DNA of 64,000 bases, from the NCBI RefSeq assembly GCF_005503695.1, contig NZ_SCMU01000010.1, positions 1 through 64,000 of the forward strand, given 5' to 3'. A program made the position numbers and the translations under genes. This stretch comes from Sphingopyxis sp. 2PD (lineage in GTDB: Bacteria; Pseudomonadota; Alphaproteobacteria; Sphingomonadales; Sphingomonadaceae). The notes beneath the pieces are model-generated. The model did no database searches. It had not been told where the DNA came from and saw only the letters and a program-made list of their open reading frames with translations. Below, piece after piece: positions 55,016-64,000 of the stretch; within the stretch, counting starts at the first letter, position 1; each line of letters begins with the position of its first letter.

Positions 55016-56326
55016 ATGGTCCGAAAGACTATTTTACTGGCATTTACGCTTGGGCTGACGTTGCCCGCCGGACCGAGCCTGGCGCAGTCGCCCGAAATGC
55101 AGGCCGCGGCTGACTCCGCCTTCGAGCGACGCGCTGCGCAGCTTGTCGATGTGCTGGGCGGCTCGGTTGCCTTCGCCGATTATTTCGACCCGACATTCCA
55201 ATCCGCCCTGCCCGAGGCGCAGTTCAGGGCGATGACCGCCAGCCTGATCGCGCAATATGGCAAGCCGATCGCCGTCGAGAAGCTGGCGTCGAACGACGGC
55301 CGTTCAGGCTCGCTTGCGCTGCGGTTCGAGAAGGGCGTCGGGACGGTACTGCTCGACGTTGGCGCCGATCCCGACGCGCGCGTCATCGGCCTGCGCCTGA
55401 CCGGCTTTGAAATGGCGAACGACAGTTTCGACACCGTCGCCGCCGAAATTGCCGCATTGCCGGGGTCGACCGGCTTCCTCGTTGCCGAAATCACCGGCGA
55501 CACCGTTCGCCCGCTCGCATCGGCCAACCCCGACCAGCAATTCGCCGTCGGATCGACCTTCAAGCTCTATATTCTCGATGAACTGGCGGCCCAGGTCGCC
55601 GCGAAGAAGCGCCGCTGGTCCGATGTCGTGCCGCTTTCGCATCTCAGCTTTTCGTCGATGGGCACCGCAAACTGGCCGAAGGATACACCGGTCACGCTGC
55701 AAAGCCTGGCGAACTGGATGATTTCGGTCAGCGACAACAGCGCGACCGACACGCTGATCCTCCAGCTCGGCCGCGAGGCGATTGAGGCGCGGATGCGGGC
55801 GGCAGGGCACAGCAATCCGTCGCGCAATATTCCGTTTCTGACCACGGTCGAGGCCTTTGCCCTCAAGGGCAACAATTTCGGAAGCGAGCGCTCCACCTTT
55901 ATTGCGGGTGACGATGCGGCGCAACGCGAACTGATCAATGCCAACCAGCACCGATTGACCCTGTCCAATGTTGACGGCGTGAGCTTCGCCGGAAAACCGC
56001 GCTATATCGACAGTCTCGAATGGTTCGCCAGCCCCAACGACGTCGCAAAATTGATGATCGACCTGCGCAAGCGCAACTCGCCGACGGCGATGTCGGTGAT
56101 GGCGATCAACCCCGGCGTAAATCCGGGCGCCACCAAGGATTGGAGCTGGCTCGGTTACAAAGGCGGGTCCGAACTGGGCGTAATATCGATGAGCCTGCTT
56201 GGCGAACGCAAGTCCGACGGCAAATGGTTCGTGGTCACCGCAAGCTGGAACAACCCCGACGCGCCGGTGGCAACCGAAACGATGGTCAGCCTGGTGACCC
56301 GACTGTTGGCGCTGGCCGCCAAATAG
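55016..56326 (+). CDS. Exported beta-lactamase-like serine hydrolase with N-terminal extra domain
   Basis: 436 residues. A signal peptide ends Ser-Leu-Ala-Gln near residue 24. Residues about 35-135 form a DUF3887-like (NTF2-type) domain. The rest is class A-type penicillin-recognising: Ser180-x-x-Lys183 in GSTFKLYIL, SDN at 239-241, and KGG in place of KTG at 382-384. No clear EPELN-type motif is seen. It could be a beta-lactamase or another serine hydrolase. Resistance cannot be claimed from sequence. Confidence 0.83.
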   Translation: MVRKTILLAFTLGLTLPAGPSLAQSPEMQAAADSAFERRAAQLVDVLGGSVAFADYFDPTFQSALPEAQFRAMTASLIAQYGKPIAVEKLASNDGRSGSLALRFEKGVGTVLLDVGADPDARVIGLRLTGFEMANDSFDTVAAEIAALPGSTGFLVAEITGDTVRPLASANPDQQFAVGSTFKLYILDELAAQVAAKKRRWSDVVPLSHLSFSSMGTANWPKDTPVTLQSLANWMISVSDNSATDTLILQLGREAIEARMRAAGHSNPSRNIPFLTTVEAFALKGNNFGSERSTFIAGDDAAQRELINANQHRLTLSNVDGVSFAGKPRYIDSLEWFASPNDVAKLMIDLRKRNSPTAMSVMAINPGVNPGATKDWSWLGYKGGSELGVISMSLLGERKSDGKWFVVTASWNNPDAPVATETMVSLVTRLLALAAK

Positions 56327-56344
56327 CGACCCGATGCGCGATGT

Positions 56345-57136
56345 TTACGCCGTCAACGCGGCAACCAGCGCCTTGACCTTGGCCTGTCGCCATTGCGGCG
56401 TCGGCGCGACCAGCCAGTAACCGCGCTTCACTGTAACGGCCTCGCCAATCTGGCGAACGCGGCCCGCCGCAATATCGGCCTCGGCAAGCATTGCCGGGAC
56501 ATTGGCGTGGCCAAGTCCGTTGGCTGCCGCATCGATGGCGAGACCGGCGTCGCCCAAACGCAGCGCCGGTTCGCCATCGGCGACCGGGCAGCCCGGCCAA
56601 GCGATCCGCGTGTCGCTACTGCTGCCCGGGCCCGCAACAGTCACCATCAGCGGATCGGCGAGCGCCACGCCCTCATGATCACCCGCGCCGTCGGTCCAGA
56701 AAATCGCGAGATCGAGGTTGGCCTCGGTGAAGTCGATGCCGCTGTCGGCGGACACCAAGGTGAAACGCACGTCGGGCGCCTGCTGGCTATAGCGCGCGAG
56801 CCGCGGCGCCAGCCATTTGGCGGTCAGATCGCGCGGCGCTGCAATCGTCAGCGATTGCGACGATTGCCCCGCCTGCATCGCGCGGACCGACTCCTCGAAC
56901 TGCAGAAAGCCTTGTCGCAGCGCATCAAGGCCTGCCTCGGCCTCACCGGTCAGCTCCAAGCCCTTGGGCGTGCGGCGGAACAGCACGACGCCGAGCATAT
57001 CCTCGAGCGCGCGGATTTGCTGTCCAACCGCAGCCGGGGTTACCGCCAGTTCGTCGGCAGCGCGCGTGAAGCTCAAATGCCGGGCAGCGGCGTCGAACAC
57101 GCGCAGGGCGTTGAGCGGCAGGTGCGTGCGCTTCAT
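56345..57136 (-). CDS. LysR-family transcriptional regulator (GcvA-like)
   Basis: 263 residues, slightly short for a LysR protein. The N-terminal winged helix reads LNALRVFDAAARHLSFTRAADELAVTPAAVGQQIRALED. A periplasmic-binding-like effector domain follows, with AAPRDLTAKWLAPRLARY. Its ATG overlaps the apaG stop by 4 nt, so it ends a leuB-metZ-apaG-lysR leftward series. Possible targets are the amino-acid genes upstream, but LysR genes usually lie divergent, so this is uncertain. Confidence 0.9.
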   Translation of the reverse strand: MKRTHLPLNALRVFDAAARHLSFTRAADELAVTPAAVGQQIRALEDMLGVVLFRRTPKGLELTGEAEAGLDALRQGFLQFEESVRAMQAGQSSQSLTIAAPRDLTAKWLAPRLARYSQQAPDVRFTLVSADSGIDFTEANLDLAIFWTDGAGDHEGVALADPLMVTVAGPGSSSDTRIAWPGCPVADGEPALRLGDAGLAIDAAANGLGHANVPAMLAEADIAAGRVRQIGEAVTVKRGYWLVAPTPQWRQAKVKALVAALTA

Positions 57137-57555
57137 GCGGCGGTCGCAGGCGCCACGAGCGGGAAATGCGGGATCGCGACCAGCATCTGCGATCCGTCGC
57201 CGATTTCCATCGCATAACTGCCGACCATCGACCCTTCGGGGGTTGGTAGCGGGCAGCCCGACACATAGTCATAGGCGCCGCCGGGCGCGATCAGCGGCTG
57301 TTCGCCGACGACCCCTTCGCCTTCGACTTCGCTGATCTGGCCGCGCCCGTCGCTGATCCGCCAATGACGACTGATCAGCTGGACCGCGACGTCGCCATGA
57401 TTTTCGATCCGGACATGATAGGCCCAGAACCAGCGACCGAGCGCCGGGTGCGACTGTTCGGGCAGATAGCTGACCGACACACGCACCGTGACGGGGCCGG
57501 TGGTCGCGGCAAAGGGGAAGAAGGAGTCGATCATCGCGCCCACAGCGTCGCTCAA
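57133..57555 (-). CDS. apaG: ApaG-domain protein
   Basis: 140 residues (or 133 from an inner ATG). Family signatures: VSVSYLPEQSHP, YHVRIENHGDVAVQLISRHWRISDG and GVVGEQPLIAPGGAYDYVSGCPLPTPEGSMVG. It is a small fibronectin-type beta sandwich, historically linked to Co2+/Mg2+ tolerance, with unclear biochemical function. It overlaps metZ and the LysR gene by 4 nt each. Confidence 0.94.
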   Translation of the reverse strand: MSDAVGAMIDSFFPFAATTGPVTVRVSVSYLPEQSHPALGRWFWAYHVRIENHGDVAVQLISRHWRISDGRGQISEVEGEGVVGEQPLIAPGGAYDYVSGCPLPTPEGSMVGSYAMEIGDGSQMLVAIPHFPLVAPATAA

Positions 57556-58757
57556 AGCCCGACTTTGGTCAATGCCTGGTCCAGATCGGCGATCAGGTCG
57601 CGCGGGTCTTCGAGCCCGATATTGATCCGCAGCATGCCGTCAACGACCCCCATGTCGGCGCGCGCTTCGGCGCTGACGCTATAATGGGTGGTCGATGCGG
57701 GGTGGCAGCACAAGCTCCGTGAGTCGCCGATGTTGTTCGAAATATCGACCAGTTCGAGCGCGTTGAGCAGCGCCATCGCCTGTTCGCGCCCTTCGAGAAT
57801 GAAGGAAAAGATCGGCCCGCACGCCTCCATCTGGCTCATCGCCAGATTATGCTGCGGATGGCTGGCAAGACCGGGGTGGAGGATCTTCGGCACCCGCTTT
57901 TCGACAAATTTGCCGACCGCCAGTGCATTCTCCGACTGTCGCCGCGCGCGCAGGTCGAGCGTTTCGAGGCCTTTCAGCACCACCCACGCGTTGAACGGTG
58001 ACAGGTTGGGGCCGGTATTGCGCTGGAACGGCAGCAGCACGTCGTTGATGAATTTCTCGGTCCCGCACACCGCGCCCGCGAGCACACGCCCCTGCCCCTC
58101 CATCAGCTTGGTCGCCGAATAGGCGACGACGTCGGCGCCGAAGTCCATCGGGCGCTGAAGCACGCTCGTGGCAAAGGCATTGTCGACCACCGTCGTGATG
58201 CCGTGCGCGCGCGCGACGCTGCACACATGTTGCATGTCGACAATATCCATCGTCGGGTTCGCAGGTGTTTCGAAGAAAAAGACCTTGGTGTTTGACTTGA
58301 TGGCCTTTTCCCACGCGTCGTTGTCGCGCCCGTCGATCACAGTCGTTTCGATTCCGAAGCGCGGGCACAGCTGGTCGACCAGCCAGCGGCACGATCCGAA
58401 CGCAGCTTTGGCCGCGACGATATGGTCGCCCGCCGACAGCTGGCAGAGCAAGGCGGTCGTCATCGCCGCCATGCCCGTCGCCTGCGTCCGGCACGCCTCG
58501 GCGCCCTCCATCAGCGCGATGCGCTCCTCGAGCATCGCGACGGTCGGGTTCTGGAGCCGCGAATAGGTCATGCCCTGCGCCTCGCCCGCGAAACGCGCGG
58601 CGACCGTCTCGGCATCGTCATAGGTGTAGCCCGAGGTCAGGAACAGCGCCTCCGACGTTTCGCCATGTTCGCTGCGCCAGGTGCCGCCGCGCACCGCCTG
58701 GGTCGCCGGGTGCCAGTTGCGGGTGGTGCTGCGATCGAAGCCCGTGGTCTTTTTCAT
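57552..58757 (-). CDS. metZ: O-succinylhomoserine sulfhydrylase
   Basis: 401 residues of the Cys/Met-metabolism PLP family. The PLP lysine is in YSATKLMEGQGRVLAGA. FFETPANPTMDIVD and ATGMAAMTTALLCQLSAGD support MetZ. It makes homocysteine directly from O-succinylhomoserine and sulfide. It sits downstream of leuB, from which it is separated by a 70-bp inverted repeat. I see no SAM-II-like leader in the short upstream region. Confidence 0.93.
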   Translation of the reverse strand: MKKTTGFDRSTTRNWHPATQAVRGGTWRSEHGETSEALFLTSGYTYDDAETVAARFAGEAQGMTYSRLQNPTVAMLEERIALMEGAEACRTQATGMAAMTTALLCQLSAGDHIVAAKAAFGSCRWLVDQLCPRFGIETTVIDGRDNDAWEKAIKSNTKVFFFETPANPTMDIVDMQHVCSVARAHGITTVVDNAFATSVLQRPMDFGADVVAYSATKLMEGQGRVLAGAVCGTEKFINDVLLPFQRNTGPNLSPFNAWVVLKGLETLDLRARRQSENALAVGKFVEKRVPKILHPGLASHPQHNLAMSQMEACGPIFSFILEGREQAMALLNALELVDISNNIGDSRSLCCHPASTTHYSVSAEARADMGVVDGMLRINIGLEDPRDLIADLDQALTKVGL

Positions 58758-58788
58758 CTCAACCGTCCGTGTATTTCTAGCTGTCTAA

Positions 58789-58858
58789 ACCGTAGCCCTG
58801 AGCTTGTCGAAGGGCGCTCCTCGCCGGGAGGCGCTTTCGACAAGCTCAGGGCTACGGT
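58789..58858. repeat. Perfect 23-bp inverted repeat (CCTGAGCTTGTCGAA family)
   Basis: The arm 58789-58811 (starts ACCGTAGCCCTGAGCTTGTC) is the exact inverse complement of 58836-58858, with a 24-nt loop that itself can pair (CGCTCC/GGAGGCG). It fills the gap between leuB and metZ. A related copy is at 59948-60035. Confidence 0.88.
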
Positions 58859-58874
58859 GAGTAATGTGCGGCTT

Positions 58875-59921
58875 TCACGCGCTCAAAGCCGCAACGACCG
58901 CATCGCCCAGAGCAGAAGTGCCCATGTTTCCGCCCAGATCGGCGCCGCGGCAACCATCTGCGAGTATCTTGGCCACCGCCGCCTCGATCCGCGCCGCGCT
59001 CGCTTCGTCGCCGCCCGAATGGCGGAGCAGCATCGCGAGCGAGAGGATCATCGCCAGCGGATTGGCGACGCCCCTGCCCGCGATGTCGGGTGCGCTGCCG
59101 TGGATCGGCTCGTACAGGCCCAAGTGGCCTTCGCTGAGCGACGCGGATGCGAGCAGCCCGATCGACCCGACGCACATCGACGCCTGATCGGACAAGATGT
59201 CGCCGAACAGGTTCCCGGTGACGACGACATCGAACTGGCCCGGATTGCGCACGAGCTGCATCGCGGCATTGTCGACATACATATGCGTCAGCGCAACGTC
59301 GGGATATTCCGCCGCAACCTCGATCACCACGTCGCGCCACAGCTGCGACGTTTCGAGCACATTCGCCTTGTCGACCGAGCAAAGCCGCTTCGCGCGGCCA
59401 TGCGCCGCGCGGAACGCGACATGCGCGATGCGCCGCACCTCGCTCTCGCTGTACGACATGACGTCATAACCCTCGCGCTCTCCCCCCACGGTCGTACGCA
59501 TGCCCTTTTCGCCGAAATAGACGTCGCCGTTGAGCTCGCGAACGATCAGCAGATCGATCGCCGCCGCGACTTCGGGGCGCAGTGCCGAGCTGCCTTCGAG
59601 CCCGGCGAATAATTTGGCCGGGCGAAGATTCGCGAAAAGGCCCAATTCGGCGCGCAGCCCGAGGATCGCCTGTTCGGGGCGCAGATGCCGCTCGACATTG
59701 TCGAAGCGTGGATCGCCGACCGCACCGAACAGGATCGCATCGGCGGCTTTTGCCTTTTCGAGCGTTTCAGCCGGCAGCGGATGGCCGGTCGCTTCGAACG
59801 CCGCCCCGCCGACAAGCGCGCGGTCGAGCGTGACGGGAAGCGCGAGCGCGCCAAGGACCTTTTCGGCCTCCACCATGATCTCGGGACCGATACCGTCGCC
59901 AGCCAGCAGCAGGATTTTCAA
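58875..59921 (-). CDS. leuB: 3-isopropylmalate dehydrogenase
   Basis: 348 residues from a TTG start at 59921, preceded by AAAAGGG with 7-nt spacing. An ATG 58 codons upstream would include translated repeat sequence, so it was rejected. Motifs: [33 protein letters not shown] and the NAD-site [20 protein letters not shown]. It oxidises and decarboxylates 3-isopropylmalate in leucine synthesis. leuA/C/D are not here. Confidence 0.95.
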   Translation of the reverse strand: MKILLLAGDGIGPEIMVEAEKVLGALALPVTLDRALVGGAAFEATGHPLPAETLEKAKAADAILFGAVGDPRFDNVERHLRPEQAILGLRAELGLFANLRPAKLFAGLEGSSALRPEVAAAIDLLIVRELNGDVYFGEKGMRTTVGGEREGYDVMSYSESEVRRIAHVAFRAAHGRAKRLCSVDKANVLETSQLWRDVVIEVAAEYPDVALTHMYVDNAAMQLVRNPGQFDVVVTGNLFGDILSDQASMCVGSIGLLASASLSEGHLGLYEPIHGSAPDIAGRGVANPLAMILSLAMLLRHSGGDEASAARIEAAVAKILADGCRGADLGGNMGTSALGDAVVAALSA

Positions 59922-59947
59922 TGCGTCACCCTTTTCGTCCAGAAACA

Positions 59948-60035
59948 CCGTTCGCCCTGAGCTTGTCGAAGGGCCGCTCTTCTCTTTGGCGCCGTCAAAG
60001 AAAGGACGGTGCTTCGACAAGCTCAGCACAAACGG
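59948..60035. repeat. Second CCTGAGCTTGTCGAA-family inverted repeat
   Basis: Left arm 59948-59971 and right arm 60012-60035 share the core CTGAGCTTGTCGAAG/CTTCGACAAGCTCAG, plus outer CCGTT/AACGG, with short mismatches between. It lies 26 nt upstream of the leuB TTG start, between recO and leuB. Confidence 0.85.
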
Positions 60036-60087
60036 AGTGGGCGGATAGTCCCGGTTCGACGCTGCTCCTCTAGGCAGCACGGCCGAG

Positions 60088-60825
60088 TCACGCAACCGCC
60101 CTCTTGAGCCGGTCGACCAATCTTTCCCTTGCCGTCAGCAAGTCCCGGTTGCGGCCATCGAGGACGTCACGGTCGAGGAAATGGCCGGTGATGATCAGCC
60201 CGTCGATTACATCGTCCATCGCGGGATTTGCATCGTGACCCGGCAGGAAGCCCGGCAGGCGAAACAACCGTTCCTCATAACCCGCCGCCGCTGCAAGGCT
60301 CACCGCGCCGCCCGATTTCGGGCTGACGAAAGCAAGCTCGTTCGTCGAACTCGTCACCACGCATTCCTCGAGGTTCAGCCCGAAACCCAGTTCAGCGAGC
60401 AGCAGCAATTCGTAGCGCGCCAGCGCGGCCGCCCATTGCCGCGCCGCGGAGGCGGCGCCGATCGCGTCGAGCACCGCCGAAAGCGCGGCATATAGCGCGG
60501 GGTAGGGCTGGCTTTCAGGCAGCGTTGCCGCGGTCAGGCTGGTCACCCAGTCGATCGCCGCCGCCGCGAGCGGTTCGGCCAATAGCGGCGCGCGGCTGGC
60601 GAGCAACTCGGCGGTCGCACTCGCCAACTGCTCCTCGGTCCGCGCGCGCAGCTCGATCGCGACCAGATTGCCCGGGATAAGGATCGGGCGCAGCCGCGTC
60701 GACCGCCCGCCGCGCACATAGCCGCCAACAAGTCCCGCTTCCTCGGTCAAAGCGCGCAGAATGGCACCATGTTCGCCATGCGCACGGACCGCGCAGACGA
60801 TCGCGGTGGCGGTCAGGCTGGCCAA
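60088..60825 (-). CDS. recO: DNA repair protein RecO
   Basis: 245 residues. It is assigned a TTG start at 60825 ([20 protein letters not shown]), because the family N-terminal OB fold begins there and no ATG or GTG precedes it in frame close by. [21 protein letters not shown] and [27 protein letters not shown] are RecO features. It loads RecA with RecR on SSB-coated gaps. It overlaps the thioesterase end by 13 nt. Confidence 0.88.
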   Translation of the reverse strand: MASLTATAIVCAVRAHGEHGAILRALTEEAGLVGGYVRGGRSTRLRPILIPGNLVAIELRARTEEQLASATAELLASRAPLLAEPLAAAAIDWVTSLTAATLPESQPYPALYAALSAVLDAIGAASAARQWAAALARYELLLLAELGFGLNLEECVVTSSTNELAFVSPKSGGAVSLAAAAGYEERLFRLPGFLPGHDANPAMDDVIDGLIITGHFLDRDVLDGRNRDLLTARERLVDRLKRAVA

Positions 60826-61205
60826 AGCACCATCTGCGTCTGCGTTACCAACGCCACGTCGGCGCCGTCCTCGGTGCGAATGCACGTCTGCCACACCGAC
60901 AGCCGCTTGCCGATCTTCACTGGGGTCGCCTCTCCTACCAACACCGATCCGACCGGCCCGGCGCCAAGGAAATTGGTCTTGCTCTCGATCGTCGTCGTGC
61001 CCTGCGCGCCTTCGGGCAGCGTCAGGAACGCGCCGACAGCGCCAAGACAGTCGGCGAAGGCCATGATAGCGCCGCCATGGACGATATGGCCCGCGGTGCA
61101 AATCTCGGGACGCACGGGCAGTTTGCCCGCGACGCGATCCTTGCTTCCTTCGTGGATCGTAACGCCGAGCGTTCCCGCAAGCGGCATGGCGGCTGCAAAA
61201 TCCAT
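60813..61205 (-). CDS. PaaI/YbdB-type hotdog thioesterase
   Basis: 130 residues from ATG 61205; a longer frame with extra residues at the start is not family-like. Motifs: [24 protein letters not shown] and [27 protein letters not shown]. This is the fourth enzyme of the hotdog type or close to it in the window (after 3880 and 51543). It lies between uvrC and recO in a leftward run. Confidence 0.85.
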   Translation of the reverse strand: MDFAAAMPLAGTLGVTIHEGSKDRVAGKLPVRPEICTAGHIVHGGAIMAFADCLGAVGAFLTLPEGAQGTTTIESKTNFLGAGPVGSVLVGEATPVKIGKRLSVWQTCIRTEDGADVALVTQTQMVLWPA

Positions 61206-61258
61206 GTCCTGTCCCTTCCTAACCCAAACCCCTCCCCTGAAAGAGAGGGGCTCAATCT

Positions 61259-63193
61259 TCATCCCCCCGGATTGTAGAAATCATAGACCGCCTGCGCCAC
61301 ACCGGCACTGACCCCAGGCGCTTTCTGCAGATCCTCCAGGCTCGCCCCCTTGATCGCGCGGGCGGTGCCGAAGTGCATCAACAGCGCCTTCTTGCGCGCC
61401 GGGCCGATGCCCGGCACCTCGTCGAGCGGCGAGCTGCCCATCGCCTTCGCGCGTTTCGCCCGGTGCGCGCCGATCGCAAAACGGTGCGCCTCGTCGCGAA
61501 GCCGCTGGATATAGAACAGCACCGCATTGTTCGTCGGCAGCGTGAATTCGCGCCCGTCGGGGTGATAGAAGGTCTCGCGCCCGGCGTTGCGATCCGGCCC
61601 CTTGGCGACCCCGACGAACGGCAGGTCGTCGATCCCGAGCTCGGCAAAAACCGATGCGACCGCCGAAACCTGCCCCTTGCCGCCGTCGATCAGTACTAGG
61701 TCGGGCCATTCGCCCTTCGTTCGTTCGGGATCTTCCTCGATCGCGCGTGCGAAGCGGCGCTGGAACACCTCGCGCATCATCGCGAAATCGTCGCCCGGCT
61801 GGGTTTCGGCGCGCTTGATGTTGAACTTGCGGTATGCGCCCTTGATCCAGCCCTCGGGGCCGGCGACGACCATCGCGCCAAGCGCATTGGTTCCCTGAAT
61901 ATGACTGTTGTCGTAGATTTCGATGCGCTGCGGCGGTTCGTCGAGGTCGAACAGATCGGCGAGCTCGCGTCCGAGCTTGGCCTGGCTGCTGCTTTCGGCG
62001 AGGCGTCGGTCGAGTTCCTCGCCCGCATTGCGCACCGCCTGATCGAGCAGACGCTTGCGGTTGCCGCGCTGCGGCACGCTGATCTCGACCTTGCGCCCCG
62101 CCGCTTCGCCAAGCGCTTCGGCGAGCAATGCGCATTCGTCGGGTTCGCGATCGACGAGGATCAGTTTCGGCGGCGGCAGGCCTTCGTAGAATTGCATGAG
62201 GAAGCTTTCGAGTACCTCGCCCTCGGGTACGCCTGCGACATGCGCGGGGAAAAAGCTGCGATGCCCCCAATTTTGCCCGCCGCGGATGAAGAAGCCCGCG
62301 ATGCAGAGCTGGCCGCCCTTCGCCGCGAGCGCAAACACATCGGCGTCACCCAGCCCGTCGGCGTGGACCGACTGGCTGCCCTGAATGAAGGTCAGTGCCT
62401 TCAGCCGGTCGCGCAGCACCGCGGCCTGCTCATAGTCCATCGCTTCGGCGGCCTTAGTCATCGCGTCGCCCAGCCGCTTCTGCACGGCGGTCGAGCGGCC
62501 TTCGAGGAAGTCCTGCGCGTCGCTTACCAGCGCCGCATAATCGGCCTTGGCGATGCGATCGACGCACGGCGCGCTGCACCGCTTGATCTGATAGAGCAGG
62601 CACGGCCGCGAGCGATTGGCGAAGAAACTGTCGGTACAGCTGCGCAGCAGAAAGGTTTTTTGCAGCGCGTTGAGCGTGCGCCCCACCGAACCCGCGCTCG
62701 CGAATGGACCATAGTAGCGCCCCTTGGCGCGCCGTGCGCCGCGATGCTTCTGCACGCGCGGAAAATCATGGTCGGTGCGCAGCAGGATGAAGGGGAAGCT
62801 TTTGTCGTCGCGGAGCAGCACATTGTACGGCGGGCGGTAGCGCTTGATCAGCTGCGCCTCGAGCAGCAGTGCCTCGGCCTCGCTGGTCGTCGTGACGATC
62901 TCCATCGCGCGCGTCTGCGACACCATCCGCTGCAGGCGCTGCGGCAGCCGCGCGACCTGCGTGTAGTTGGTGACCCGGTTCTTGAGCGCGCGCGCCTTCC
63001 CGACATAGAGCACGTCGCCGCGCGCATCGAGCATGCGGTAAACGCCCGGACGCACCGGCAATTTGCGCACGACGCTGCGGATCGCCTCGGCCCCGCGCTC
63101 GAGGTCGGGCTTGTCGCCCTCCTCGCCGCCGCCGCGCACGACATAGGTCGCCTTCTCTTCATTGAATCGGTCGGGAGCGTTCGGGCGGGCCAT
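61259..63193 (-). CDS. uvrC: Excinuclease ABC subunit C
   Basis: 644 residues. The N-terminal GIY-YIG nuclease (LPVRPGVYRMLDARGDVLYVGKARALKNRV) makes the 3' incision. A UvrB-binding UVR motif follows, then the RNase H-like nuclease (IEIYDNSHIQGTNALGAMVV) for the 5' incision. Two helix-hairpin-helix units end the protein (LDEVPGIGPARKKALLMHFG). A cluster CLLYQIKRCSAPC gives the conserved cysteines. It has a 45-residue N-terminal extension and is divergent from the SDR gene. Confidence 0.96.
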   Translation of the reverse strand: MARPNAPDRFNEEKATYVVRGGGEEGDKPDLERGAEAIRSVVRKLPVRPGVYRMLDARGDVLYVGKARALKNRVTNYTQVARLPQRLQRMVSQTRAMEIVTTTSEAEALLLEAQLIKRYRPPYNVLLRDDKSFPFILLRTDHDFPRVQKHRGARRAKGRYYGPFASAGSVGRTLNALQKTFLLRSCTDSFFANRSRPCLLYQIKRCSAPCVDRIAKADYAALVSDAQDFLEGRSTAVQKRLGDAMTKAAEAMDYEQAAVLRDRLKALTFIQGSQSVHADGLGDADVFALAAKGGQLCIAGFFIRGGQNWGHRSFFPAHVAGVPEGEVLESFLMQFYEGLPPPKLILVDREPDECALLAEALGEAAGRKVEISVPQRGNRKRLLDQAVRNAGEELDRRLAESSSQAKLGRELADLFDLDEPPQRIEIYDNSHIQGTNALGAMVVAGPEGWIKGAYRKFNIKRAETQPGDDFAMMREVFQRRFARAIEEDPERTKGEWPDLVLIDGGKGQVSAVASVFAELGIDDLPFVGVAKGPDRNAGRETFYHPDGREFTLPTNNAVLFYIQRLRDEAHRFAIGAHRAKRAKAMGSSPLDEVPGIGPARKKALLMHFGTARAIKGASLEDLQKAPGVSAGVAQAVYDFYNPGG

Positions 63194-63261
63194 GATTTTG
63201 CATGTAGGCGAAGGTGATACGACCCGCCATAGTGTGCAGGGTAAAACATGGGAGGGGTCTT

Positions 63262-63981
63262 ATGGAGTTACGCGGCAAACTGGCGCTGGTCACCGGCGGG
63301 AGCGACGGCATCGGGCGCGAGATCGCGCTACAATTGCAGGGGCTCGGCGCTGATGTGATCGTCACGGGGCGCTCGACGGAAAAGCTTCAAGCGATGGCGG
63401 CGCTGGGATTCGGCACGATCGCCGGCGATCTGTCGACCGCCGCAGGGGTCGATGCCGTCGTGACGAGCGTAGCGGGGAAACCGCTCGCCATACTCGTCAA
63501 TAATGCCGGGATCGGCAGCGAATATGAGCTTGAGGACGCCGGGACGCTGGGCAGTGCGGAATTGTGCATCCGGACCAACCTCGACGCCCCAATCGCGCTT
63601 TGCACCCGCTTGCTACCTGCGCTGCGCGCCCAGCGCGAGGCGACGATCGTCAACGTCACCTCGGGCCTTGCGATCGCGCCGCGCGCCGGCGGTGCGATCT
63701 ATTGCGCCACCAAGGCCGGGCTCCGGAGTTACACCCAGGCGATCCGTCACCTGCTCAAGGACAGCAATGTCCGTGTGATCGAGGCGTTACCGCCCGTCGT
63801 CGAAACCAACCTGACCGCGGGTCGCAGCGGCAAGAAAATGAGCGCCCACGATTGTGCCGCTGAAATCGTCCACGGCATCCGCACCGGCAAGGCCGAGATC
63901 AACGTCGGCATGGTAAAGATTTTGCAGCTGGTCCACAGCATCTCACCGGCTCTGGCGCGGCGGATCATGATCAAGTTCTGA
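63262..63981 (+). CDS. Short-chain dehydrogenase/reductase
   Basis: 239 residues. The ATG follows GGGAGGGG. Rossmann motif TGGSDGIG, NNAG, and the catalytic Ser...Tyr-x-x-x-Lys in NVTSGLAIAPRAGGAIYCATK. The N-terminus is LALVTGGSDGIGREIAL. It resembles DltE-like classical SDRs. The substrate is unknown. The gene is complete and ends 19 nt before the window edge. Confidence 0.9.
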   Translation: MELRGKLALVTGGSDGIGREIALQLQGLGADVIVTGRSTEKLQAMAALGFGTIAGDLSTAAGVDAVVTSVAGKPLAILVNNAGIGSEYELEDAGTLGSAELCIRTNLDAPIALCTRLLPALRAQREATIVNVTSGLAIAPRAGGAIYCATKAGLRSYTQAIRHLLKDSNVRVIEALPPVVETNLTAGRSGKKMSAHDCAAEIVHGIRTGKAEINVGMVKILQLVHSISPALARRIMIKF

Positions 63982-64000
63982 GGCAGGAAGGCGTTTGCCG

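Noticed and set aside
58758-58874. Possible SAM-type riboswitch before metZ
   Set aside because: The gap is filled by a perfect inverted repeat and a 30-nt leader; no SAM-II-like conserved core is visible.
59922-60095. Longer leuB start
   Set aside because: The added residues are translated dispersed-repeat sequence, and the TTG at 59921 has a good ribosome site.
60826-61101. Longer recO start
   Set aside because: The extension lies in the overlapping thioesterase gene and has no RecO similarity.

Overview
The window is a 64 kb, GC-rich, densely coded piece of an alphaproteobacterial chromosome. Gene content and order point to the Sphingomonadales, most likely a Sphingopyxis-like sphingomonad. 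The signs are the ispDF fusion, the run pncC-ispDF-dusB-ntrBC-ntrYX-hfq-hflX, an Hfq made of two fused Sm domains, the GcrA cell-cycle regulator, a FecI/FecR/TonB-receptor locus, and sphingomonad-type dispersed inverted repeats. The taxon is an inference from these families, not from a database search. I see no phage, plasmid, insertion sequence or CRISPR array. Most of the window is core genome.

Layout. 0-9.5 kb: tRNA-Pro, an alanine-rich lipoprotein with a strong terminator, an M28 peptidase, ettA, small thioesterase and hypothetical genes, a carbonic anhydrase, lipA with a RatA/COQ10-like gene, pncC and ispDF. 9.5-19.5 kb: the nitrogen and respiration signalling block dusB-ntrB-ntrC-ntrY-ntrX, then hfq, hflX and convergent mazG. 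19.6-27.7 kb: a long leftward cluster for envelope and replication, mltB-rlpA-dac-tmk-holB-metG-tatD-MBL plus a translationally coupled 58-residue membrane protein. 27.8-35.6 kb: tRNA-Ser(UGA), a 1070-residue autotransporter-like protein, then a sigma factor, an anti-sigma FecR protein and a TonB receptor with an STN signalling domain. 35.6-45 kb: a repeat-filled gap, a pair of complementary acyl-CoA dehydrogenases, a metallo-beta-lactamase-fold protein, a Phd-like/PAS fusion, a TadE/TadG pair, YghU and a CaiB-type CoA transferase. 45-64 kb: a TolB-propeller amidohydrolase, tRNA-Ser(CGA), hspQ, an ABC-2 permease, gcrA, an outer-membrane barrel, parE, a beta-lactamase-like serine hydrolase, and a leftward block uvrC-thioesterase-recO-leuB-metZ-apaG-lysR, with an SDR gene at the right edge.

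How the genes work together. The Ntr block couples nitrogen and redox sensing to transcription, and Hfq and HflX add post-transcriptional control. The leftward mltB cluster combines peptidoglycan remodelling with dTMP synthesis and the clamp-loader delta-prime subunit. The FecI-FecR-receptor unit should sense an outer-membrane ligand and activate its own transcription. The main points for a second look are the tandem Hfq, the NtrX lacking the sigma-54 contact loop, the antitoxin-like/PAS fusion, the split-function acyl-CoA dehydrogenase pair, the coupled small membrane ORF, and several families of perfect inverted repeats. Nothing here is clearly a wholly new multi-gene system. The strongest unusual candidates are single-protein architectures.
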